In this document: positions 1 to 5,226 of the stretch, piece after piece
How positions within the stretch are numbered: position 1 is the first letter of the stretch
How the letters are laid out: each line of letters starts with the position of its first letter
From: an uncultured Prevotellaceae bacterium
Lineage (GTDB): Bacteria; Bacteroidota; Bacteroidia; Bacteroidales; Bacteroidaceae
Length of the DNA stretch: 7,668 nt
Direction of reading: 5' to 3'
NCBI GenBank assembly: GCA_945827465.1
Contig: CALZOH010000158.1
Span: 1 to 7,668, forward strand
Notes under the pieces: generated by a model
Seen by the model: only the letters and a program-made list of their open reading frames with translations
The model's database searches: none
Told to the model about the DNA's origin: nothing
Translations under genes and position numbers: made by a program

Positions 1-423
1 GGTGTGGTGATAGTGCGTGGTGGTGAGATAGTCGATAAGTTCTATTCCCTCATCAAGCCTGAACCGGAGTATTATAATTACTGGTGCAGTCAGGTGCATG
101 GGCTATGTGCAACTGACACAGAGAATGCTCCGGTATTTCCCGATGTCTGGAAACAGATAGAGCCTCTCATTGAGGGATTGCCCCTCGTGGCGCACAATAA
201 GGCATTCGACGAGAGCTGTCTGAAAGCTGTTTTCCGAGTATATCAGATGGACTATCCCGACTACGTGTTCTATTGCACCTGCGTGGCATCACGCAAGCGT
301 TGGCCGGGAGGACATCACAATCTTGACATCATTGCCGCTCGTTGCGGATATAATTTGAAGAATCACCATCATGCCTTGGCTGACGCGGAGGCGTGTGCTG
401 CAATAGCGTTGGAAATATTGTAA
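1..423 (+). CDS. DnaQ-like 3'-5' exonuclease, 5'-truncated by the window edge
   Basis: This is the C-terminal 140 codons of a DEDD-superfamily 3'-5' exonuclease (DNA polymerase III epsilon/RNase T-like fold), an enzyme that removes nucleotides from 3' ends using two metal ions. The frame is open from base 1 (GVVIVRGGEIVDKFYSLIKP), so the true start lies upstream. The first motif (DxE, usually within the first 10-15 residues) is outside the window. Visible motifs are Exo II, LVAHNKAFD (bases ~187-213), and the Exo III pattern HHALADAEA (~367-393), which supplies the conserved His and Asp. The segment HGLCATDTENAP matches the usual substrate-pocket loop of the family. Related Bacteroidota proteins are, from general knowledge, about 165-190 residues long, so roughly 20-30 residues are missing. 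It may act in DNA repair or nucleic-acid processing; a replicative proofreading role is not indicated. Base composition is like the housekeeping genes. It ends 18 bp before the nuclease gene on the same strand. Confidence 0.9.
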   Translation, partial: GVVIVRGGEIVDKFYSLIKPEPEYYNYWCSQVHGLCATDTENAPVFPDVWKQIEPLIEGLPLVAHNKAFDESCLKAVFRVYQMDYPDYVFYCTCVASRKRWPGGHHNLDIIAARCGYNLKNHHHALADAEACAAIALEIL

Positions 424-441
424 ATAGGAAATAGAGTCATT

Positions 442-1425
442 ATGATCAAAGAATATCAGAAGTTGCTTAAGAATTTTGCATATCTTCCCAAACCAAATAC
501 TCATCCGACATTTATGGATATATGCCACATGGGAGGAGACCGATTTGAGGAAAGATGCAGCAAAGTTTTGCAGTTCTATTTTTCTCCATTGGCTCCTCAT
601 AAATTAAGAGGTTTGTTTCTTGACTCACTTCTCGAATTGCTTGCGATTAATAATAATTATACCATTCAAAATGTCAGAGTCACTACCGAAGAAACAACCG
701 AAGAGAGGAAAAGAATAGATATCACAATAGTAGCAGATGATTTTGTGATAGCCATCGAAAACAAAATCATGGCAGATGTTTATAATCCCTTGGAATTATA
801 CAGATCGCATATTGAAAAAGTATACAATAGCAAGCAGTATAAGTATTTTGTAGTTTTGTCAGTGAAGAAAATTATCAATCCTGAAGAATTGCAGAAGATA
901 GAAGAAAATGGCTTCCTATACGTCAATTATGATGATTTGTTTCGAGTGGTTAAAGGCAATCTGGGAAACTATATGATGGAATGCGATCAGAGTTATCTCA
1001 CATTCATGTTCGACTTTATTCGTACAATTGAAAAGAAATATATCAATAACAACATGGAACTAAAAGACTTCTTCTTTCATAACAGGAATACAATCGACGA
1101 GTTGGTGACACAATATAATGCTTTCAAAGAGGAAATATTTTCAAATCAGTGCGAAACCATCTCTCAGATGAAAAGATTAATTACTGCCAAGACCAATGTG
1201 GACTGGTGGATTTGGCAAGGTTGGGATCTTGGCATATCATTCAATAATCAAACCAATCGGATAGGAATAGAATGTTGGTTTGAAGATGAAACGAAAGAGA
1301 ATCCTATCGGAGATTTCCATATTAACATAACAGTATGGAAGCGCGAGCATTTTAAACCTTATCAGAAAGAATTGGTAAATATATTTGGCGATCATATTAT
1401 TTACGAACAAAACCGTGTTTATTAA
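442..1425 (+). CDS. PD-(D/E)XK nuclease family protein, probably truncated at its C-terminus
   Basis: The 327-residue product fits a restriction-endonuclease-like (PD-(D/E)XK) fold, probably the family annotated as PDDEXK_4. A helix with E36/E37 is followed by CSKVLQFYFSP and LRGLFLDSLLELL (residues ~39-67). Next comes the catalytic core: D93 in RIDITIV, then IAIENKI with E106 and K108 as the E-x-K pair, then KQYKYFVVLS (131-140) as a core strand. The rest (~200-327) is helical and has the aromatic run WWIWQGWDLG. The substrate is unknown. Such genes are often found among mobile or defence genes, but nothing here proves that role. The ATG at 442 is the first plausible start, 18 bp after the exonuclease stop, so co-transcription is possible. 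The gene is strongly AT-rich compared with the exonuclease, which suggests horizontal acquisition. The stop at 1423-1425 looks premature because the same frame stays open to 1536 (see next entry). The catalytic residues lie well before the break, so activity may survive. Confidence 0.8.
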   Translation: MIKEYQKLLKNFAYLPKPNTHPTFMDICHMGGDRFEERCSKVLQFYFSPLAPHKLRGLFLDSLLELLAINNNYTIQNVRVTTEETTEERKRIDITIVADDFVIAIENKIMADVYNPLELYRSHIEKVYNSKQYKYFVVLSVKKIINPEELQKIEENGFLYVNYDDLFRVVKGNLGNYMMECDQSYLTFMFDFIRTIEKKYINNNMELKDFFFHNRNTIDELVTQYNAFKEEIFSNQCETISQMKRLITAKTNVDWWIWQGWDLGISFNNQTNRIGIECWFEDETKENPIGDFHINITVWKREHFKPYQKELVNIFGDHIIYEQNRVY

Positions 1426-1536
1426 CACTTGCCGACAATAACCGGTCCGATTGATGCAAGTAAAATGGATGAAATTATATCCGTCTTGGCTGGCTATTAT
1501 AGCAAATTAAAAGAGATTACAGATAGAATAAATTGA
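1426..1536 (+). pseudogene. In-frame continuation of the PD-(D/E)XK nuclease gene after a probable nonsense codon
   Basis: Directly after the TAA at 1423-1425, in the same reading frame, 36 further sense codons run to a TGA at 1534-1536. They translate as HLPTITGPIDASKMDEIISV followed by LAGYYSKLKEITDRIN. This reads like a natural C-terminus: a short strand with a Pro-Thr-Ile turn, then one long amphipathic helix, with the same AT-rich codon use as the gene before it. The simplest explanation is that one substitution created the TAA and removed about 37 residues from an ancestral product of about 364. A sequencing error is the main alternative. No ATG start with a ribosome binding site is visible that would make this piece a separate gene; the only ATG lies mid-helix at 1465. 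Confidence 0.5.
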
Positions 1537-1581
1537 TATCCTACAAGGAGATGTTCAAAGTGTTTTGAGTAGGTGTAACGC

Positions 1582-1894
1582 ATGAGACAGTTCACCATGT
1601 GTGACGCAGTAAACGACTATCTGGAGGCGAGCGGTGCAAACCGCCCTTCCATCGGTGGCAAAGAGACCATCCTCGCACACAGAAAAATTGCAGCCAACCG
1701 ACGAACGAAGCATGGGTAGAGTATCGAGCGATGCTCGAATACTATGCCATGCAAGGAGGAGGAAGAGGATACTCAACCGACTGGCGATTGACTGCGTCTA
1801 TGCTTTGTCCAAGGAGGTACTATCCAAGGTGGACAGAGTGTTGGAGGTGATTGTGGGGGATTTGCCGAGGCAAGGGATTGGGATGAGAAGATAG
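1582..1894 (+). pseudogene. Decayed small gene of unknown function, broken across three frames
   Basis: No intact gene is convincing between 1537 and 1920, but coherent protein-like segments follow each other in different + frames. From the ATG at 1582, one frame gives DAVNDYLEASGANRPSIGGK and continues to IAANRR, then stops at 1717-1719. A second frame, from ~1704, gives NEAWVEYRAMLEYYAMQGGG and then RGYSTDWRLTASML. A third, from ~1805, gives SKEVLSKVDRVLEVIVGDLP and RQGIGMRR, ending at a TAG at 1892-1894. Joined, these would make a product of roughly 100 residues with two frameshifts, near 1700 and near 1805. Both shifts are in the same direction, as expected from single-base losses. I do not recognise the family. 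Composition is more GC-rich than either neighbouring gene, so this debris has a different origin from them. An 86-codon frame starting with GTG at 1634 runs through the region, but only its tail reads like protein. Confidence 0.4.
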
Positions 1895-1920
1895 GCTCAA
1901 TAATGCTTCACAATGTAGAA

Positions 1921-2364
1921 TCACTTAAATAGTTTATCTAATTCTTTTTTGATAGCCTTATATGCAAGTCTTTGGTCTTGTGATATAGAAAGTCCTATAC
2001 CACTGGATTTTACTACAGCAGCAATTTGGTTTGTATCGTAGTCAAAAAAACTAATAGAGATATACGTGTGTCCACCATCCCACTTTTCTGTTTTGATATT
2101 AATTTTTGGAGATAATACCATTTCACCTTGATAGATTAGTGAACGAGCTTTCTCAGGAGAAACAACATGAAGTTTCTCTGAAATATCATTTTGAACCATC
2201 ATTAAAATGTCTGCTAATTCTGCGTCCCCTTCATCCTCAGAACCATAAACTACATATTTATACATTGAGATGTCATTACCTTTTGCAATTGTAGTGACAC
2301 TTTTTGAAGATGAGCATGATATAAGAAGTGCTAAAGTGAATATTAATAGAAAAATTTTATTCAT
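1921..2364 (-). CDS. Small secreted lipoprotein of unknown function
   Basis: The product is 147 residues. It starts with a classic type II signal peptide: MNK, a hydrophobic stretch IFLLIFTLALL (residues 4-14), then the lipobox LISC with C17 as the lipidated residue, and a Ser-rich tether CSSSKS. It should therefore be anchored in the cell envelope after signal peptidase II cleavage. The mature part (~130 residues) appears to be a single alpha/beta domain: a strand YKYVVYG, an acidic stretch SEDEGDAELAD, a helix ILMMVQNDISEKL, then beta-rich segments (INIKTEKW, HTYISISFFDYD, QIAAVVKSS) and a C-terminal Lys-rich helix ending KKELDKLFK. I do not recognise the family. It lies 51 bp downstream of the HTH-TIR gene on the same strand and shares its AT-rich composition, so the two may be co-transcribed and acquired together. 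No Shine-Dalgarno sequence precedes the ATG, as is common in Bacteroidota. Confidence 0.75.
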   Translation of the reverse strand: MNKIFLLIFTLALLISCSSSKSVTTIAKGNDISMYKYVVYGSEDEGDAELADILMMVQNDISEKLHVVSPEKARSLIYQGEMVLSPKINIKTEKWDGGHTYISISFFDYDTNQIAAVVKSSGIGLSISQDQRLAYKAIKKELDKLFK

Positions 2365-2415
2365 AATATAGTTATTTTGTTATTTTGAGATCTACTCTTC
2401 AAGTCTAATCGCTTT

Positions 2416-2934
2416 TTATGTCCATAATGATACATTATAACCAGTATCGAGACAGCCAAAATTTGAAACATACTGATAAGTGTCAATGTAGCCAATAACT
2501 GGATAAATCTCCAAATATTCACTTTCTGACCAATCATATCCTTCATTACGAATTGGGAATAGTGCAATCTTTTCAGAAGCGTATTTGTGCGCATCGCCAA
2601 AGCCTAATTCCCAAATACACCATTTCGAAGCTATAGCCCCTTCTGTTGCAACAAGGATAAACTTATCGTCCTTCTTAATTTTTTCCTTTATATTCTCCGC
2701 TATTTTACCACATGTTGTCTGCGGCATTGAAGAATCAAGCCAGTCAACATATATGAGGGAATCTAACTGTTCAAGCAAATAAGCAACCCTCTTGAGCTGG
2801 GCTATTTCAGGTTGGGTGCTATTACTGCACCATTTGCTGACAGTACATGCAGACTTGCCAACTTGTTCTGCCAACCACTTACCCGTCTTTTGCTTTTCTA
2901 CAAGCACGACTTTAATTCGATTTAATTTTGCCAT
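2416..2934 (-). CDS. XRE helix-turn-helix / partial TIR domain fusion protein
   Basis: The 172-residue product has two parts. Residues ~3-42 match the start of an XRE/Cro DNA-binding domain, with WLAEQVG as helix 2 and SACTVSKWCSNSTQP as the turn and recognition helix. From about residue 45 it reads like a Bacteroidota TIR domain entered part-way: a helix AQLKRVAYLLEQ, strand IYVDWLDSSMP (61-71), helix KIAENIKEKIKK, strand KFILVATEGA (91-100), then SKWCIWELGFGD (103-114). E109 sits where TIR NADases carry their catalytic Glu. The strand IALFPI and the segment EYLEIYPVIGYID follow. The first TIR strand, with its usual (F/L)(I/L)SHS-type motif, is absent. TIR domains cleave NAD+ or act in signalling, often in phage defence; whether this shortened one is active is unknown. 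Transcription control, perhaps of its own gene, is plausible. The ATG at 2934 is clear. The C-terminus after ~150 looks degenerate or divergent. Strongly AT-rich, probably acquired. Confidence 0.75.
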   Translation of the reverse strand: MAKLNRIKVVLVEKQKTGKWLAEQVGKSACTVSKWCSNSTQPEIAQLKRVAYLLEQLDSLIYVDWLDSSMPQTTCGKIAENIKEKIKKDDKFILVATEGAIASKWCIWELGFGDAHKYASEKIALFPIRNEGYDWSESEYLEIYPVIGYIDTYQYVSNFGCLDTGYNVSLWT

Positions 2935-2947
2935 TTCGAGTAGAACG

Positions 2948-2976
2948 TTTTAAATATAGTGCGAATATATTAAAAA
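2948..2976. promoter_or_regulatory. Inverted repeat, candidate operator of the HTH-TIR gene
   Basis: TTTTAAATATA (2948-2958) and TATATTAAAAA (2966-2976) form an 11-bp inverted repeat with one mismatch around a 7-bp spacer (GTGCGAA). It lies 14-42 bp upstream of the start codon of the HTH-TIR gene. On the - strand the same bases contain TATATTTA, one mismatch from the Bacteroidota -7 box TAnnTTTG, about 16 bp before the ATG. A dyad over the promoter of a gene that encodes its own XRE domain suggests autoregulation; that is inference. The arms are almost pure A/T, so chance is a real alternative. No convincing -33 box is seen; the nearest candidate, TTGAC on the - strand (2986-2982), is spaced slightly too far away. 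Confidence 0.3.
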
Positions 2977-3083
2977 CTGCCGTCAATAAAGAAGGATGTA
3001 TAAAAAATAGGCAGATTAGAGACAGGGAATTAACATCTGTTTACCATTTTGTGTCGAAACTTCGACGTTGGTGCCCTTTGGAG

Positions 3084-3797
3084 CTATATGCGGCAAAGAA
3101 TTGTGCGGAAGTCTTCAAGTGAAGCGTCAAGGCGCGAGAGTTCGTATTTTTCCAGGCGGAGTGAGAAGTTGCCCTTGACCAGGGGAAGGTCGAAGTAGCA
3201 CTTCATGATGCTCACCAAGTTGAAGGCTTTGCTGCTCCCTTTGCGGATGAGCTGGTTGCAATAGTTGGAGAGCAAGGCGGGGGCGTGATCCATTCGGCGG
3301 AAGCATTGGAAGAGTACGTAGTAGGTGTAGATGTTGTCGCAGGGGATGAGATAGGCTACCCGGCGGTGGATGCTTTCAATGCGGAACAGGTTGAATAGTT
3401 CCCACACGTCGTCTGCACTGTGGATGATGGGCAGGAAGGCTTGCAGGAATTTCTTTTCGTCGATGGTGCGTTCTTCGTCGGCCACTTGTCGGGCAAATTC
3501 TTTCAAGAACGGATTCCGGAGGTTAAGCCGACCGTTCTGGTAATTGCTGACGGCGGCCTTGAGGAAGGTGACGAGCAGCGCTTTGGGATGCTGGGGTACC
3601 AGCGTGCTGAAGCATTCCCAAAACAGAGGGCCGTCGATGTCGCAGAGTGTTTCTTCGCTCAGGATGTTGCAAGCGGTGCGAAAGGAGGAGTTGCTCAGCC
3701 CCTGCAGATAATTCCACAGACCGTTCCAGTTGCGATTCTGAAGATGCTGTGAGAGTTGTCGGGCTATGGCAGGTTGAAAGTGATGGTCAACGGGCAT
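3084..3797 (-). CDS. Conserved-looking hypothetical protein overlapping rlmD
   Basis: I do not recognise this 237-residue protein. The frame stays open well upstream inside rlmD, but the supported start is the ATG at 3797-3795. It overlaps the rlmD stop codon region by 11 bp (ATG, a few bases, then TGA), a layout typical of translational coupling. The composition is that of a soluble, mostly alpha-helical protein, with repeated amphipathic helices such as IARQLSQHLQ, RTACNILSEE, PKALLVTFLKAAV, FLKEFARQVADEE and APALLSNYCNQLIR, reminiscent of HEAT-like solenoids. No signal peptide, membrane segment or catalytic motif is seen. It contains seven Cys residues (43, 52, 62, 153, 165, 180, 200, with 235 as an eighth near the end) without a metal-binding pattern. 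GC content matches rlmD and the helicase, so it belongs to the housekeeping operon. A link to RNA modification or ribosome function follows only from the coupling. Stop TAG at 3086-3084. Confidence 0.7.
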   Translation of the reverse strand: MPVDHHFQPAIARQLSQHLQNRNWNGLWNYLQGLSNSSFRTACNILSEETLCDIDGPLFWECFSTLVPQHPKALLVTFLKAAVSNYQNGRLNLRNPFLKEFARQVADEERTIDEKKFLQAFLPIIHSADDVWELFNLFRIESIHRRVAYLIPCDNIYTYYVLFQCFRRMDHAPALLSNYCNQLIRKGSSKAFNLVSIMKCYFDLPLVKGNFSLRLEKYELSRLDASLEDFRTILCRI

Positions 3798-5211
3798 TGC
3801 GGGCTTCGAGTAGAACGATGTTTTCGATGTGTTGCGTATGGGGGAACATGTCGACCGGTCGGAAGGCCTTGACCGAATATTCCCCGTTGAGCATTTCGAG
3901 GTCGCGTGCCTGTGTGGCAGGGTTGCAACTGACGTAAACGATGGTGCGGGGATGGGCGTAGAGGATGGTACGGATGACGTCAGCGTGCATGCCGGCACGG
4001 GGAGGGTCGGTGATGATGACGTCGGGACGTCCGTTGCGGTCAATAAATTCGGCGTTGAGGAGGTCTTTCATGTCTCCGGCCAGAAATTCCACGTTTTCGA
4101 TATGGTTGAGCGCGGCATTGACCTTGGCGTCTTCGATGGCTTCGGGTACGTATTCAATGCCGATGACTTTGCGGGCCTTGCGGGCTACGAAGTTGGCAAT
4201 GGTGCCCGTTCCGGTGTACAGGTCGAAGACGAGTTCGTTTCCGCTCAACTGGCAATACTCTCTCACTTGTTTGTATAGGTTGTAGGCCTGCTCGTTGTTG
4301 GTTTGGTAGAAGCTTTTCGGACCGACCTTGAACCGGAGGTCTTCCATCAGTTCGTAGACGAAGCCCGTTCCCTTGTGCACATGAATTTCAAGATCGCCGA
4401 AGGTATCGTTACACTTGAGGTTGTTGACCCAAACCAGGGTGGTGATTTCGGGGAATTGACTCACAACGTAGTCGAGCACCTGGCGGCATTGCTCTTCTTC
4501 GTCGGCTTGGGTGAAATGGAATTGGAAGAGTAGCAATACTTCGCCCGAGTTGGAGGTGCGAAACATCATGTGACGCAATACGCCGGTCTGGTTGCGCAGG
4601 TCGAAGAAGCTGATGCCCTGTTCGAGGGCAAAGCGGCGTATGCCGTTGCGCACGCGGTTCTGCAGGGGGTCCATGAGGTGGCAGTCTTCGATGTCGAGCA
4701 CCTTGTCGAAGGCGCCGGCTATATGAAATCCGAGTCCGTTGAGCTGGTCGTACTTCACGCCGCGGCTGACTTCTTCGGCGGTGAGCCATCGCTTGTTGCT
4801 GAAGGAGAACTCTATCTTGTTGCGATAGTATTCGGTGTGCTCGGCTCCGATAATCGGTGTGGCTTCGGGCAGTTCCACCTTGCCGATGCGTCGCAGCGTG
4901 TCGACCACCTGCTGTTGTTTGCTCGCAGTTTGGCAGGCGTACTTCAGATGCTGCCATTTGCAGCCGCCGCATACTTCAAAGTGGGGGCACATGGGGCTGA
5001 CGCGGTCTTGGGAATAGTGGTGGAACTTGACGATGCGGGCTTCGCAGTAGCTGTTTTTCTTGCGCGTCACTTGCAGGTCGACGATGTCGCCCGGGGCGGC
5101 GTAGGGTACGAATATCACCAAGTCGTTGACACGGGCCACGGCCTTTCCCTCGGCGGCAAAGGCGGTTATTTCTACTTGTTCTAATAAGGGCAAAGGTTTC
5201 TTCTTACTCAT
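3787..5211 (-). CDS. rlmD: 23S rRNA (uracil-C5)-methyltransferase, RlmD/RumA type
   Basis: The 474-residue protein has the full architecture of the RumA/TrmA-type RNA m5U methyltransferases, which use S-adenosylmethionine to methylate uracil C5 in RNA. An N-terminal TRAM RNA-binding domain (about 8-65) is followed by iron-sulfur cluster cysteines C75, C81 and C84 in MCPHFEVCGGCKW, with C177 (EDCHLMDP) as the likely fourth ligand. The SAM-binding motif is FDLYTGTGT (329-337), with the acidic residue of GIEYVPEA next. DPPRAG is at 402-407. The nucleophile C429 lies in YVSCNPAT, and E463 in the C-terminal HIEN is the expected catalytic base. Length is close to the usual ~430-475. U1939 of 23S rRNA is the E. 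coli RlmD target; Bacteroidota often carry paralogues, so the exact site (U747 or U1939) is not certain. Start ATG at 5211, 15 bp after the helicase stop, so it is in an operon with it; its 3' end overlaps the next gene by 11 bp. Confidence 0.93.
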   Translation of the reverse strand: MSKKKPLPLLEQVEITAFAAEGKAVARVNDLVIFVPYAAPGDIVDLQVTRKKNSYCEARIVKFHHYSQDRVSPMCPHFEVCGGCKWQHLKYACQTASKQQQVVDTLRRIGKVELPEATPIIGAEHTEYYRNKIEFSFSNKRWLTAEEVSRGVKYDQLNGLGFHIAGAFDKVLDIEDCHLMDPLQNRVRNGIRRFALEQGISFFDLRNQTGVLRHMMFRTSNSGEVLLLFQFHFTQADEEEQCRQVLDYVVSQFPEITTLVWVNNLKCNDTFGDLEIHVHKGTGFVYELMEDLRFKVGPKSFYQTNNEQAYNLYKQVREYCQLSGNELVFDLYTGTGTIANFVARKARKVIGIEYVPEAIEDAKVNAALNHIENVEFLAGDMKDLLNAEFIDRNGRPDVIITDPPRAGMHADVIRTILYAHPRTIVYVSCNPATQARDLEMLNGEYSVKAFRPVDMFPHTQHIENIVLLEARNAR

Positions 5212-5226
5212 GGGATGTTGGGGTGA

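Noticed and set aside
1423..1425. Stop-codon reassignment as the reason for readable sequence after the TAA
   Set aside because: TAA ends the exonuclease at 421-423 normally, and the housekeeping genes use ordinary TGA and TAG stops, so a standard code with a nonsense mutation is simpler.
3002..3039. CAGAT/ATCTG arms followed by a six-T run on the - strand as a terminator of the helicase operon
   Set aside because: A 5-bp stem with an 18-base loop is too weak to call, although the position (about 45 bp after the last stop) is reasonable.
3053..3066. The dyad GTCGAA-AC-TTCGAC downstream of the hypothetical gene as a terminator
   Set aside because: The stem is only 5-6 bp with a tiny loop, and no T-run follows on either strand.
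2928..3122. 64-codon + strand frame across the gap between the HTH-TIR gene and the hypothetical gene
   Set aside because: It starts inside the HTH-TIR gene, has no ribosome binding site, runs into the antisense of the next gene and does not read like a protein family.
2935..3817. The 13-base direct repeat TTCGAGTAGAACG at 2935-2947 and 3805-3817
   Set aside because: It could mark a recombination joint, but a shared 13-mer is expected by chance fairly often in a window this size. One copy lies in rlmD coding sequence and nothing else around the copies matches.
3798..4043. N-terminal extension of the 237-residue hypothetical protein into rlmD
   Set aside because: The extra 82 codons are Thr/Ser/Pro-rich shadow sequence of the rlmD SAM-binding region; the overlapping ATG/TGA start is much better.
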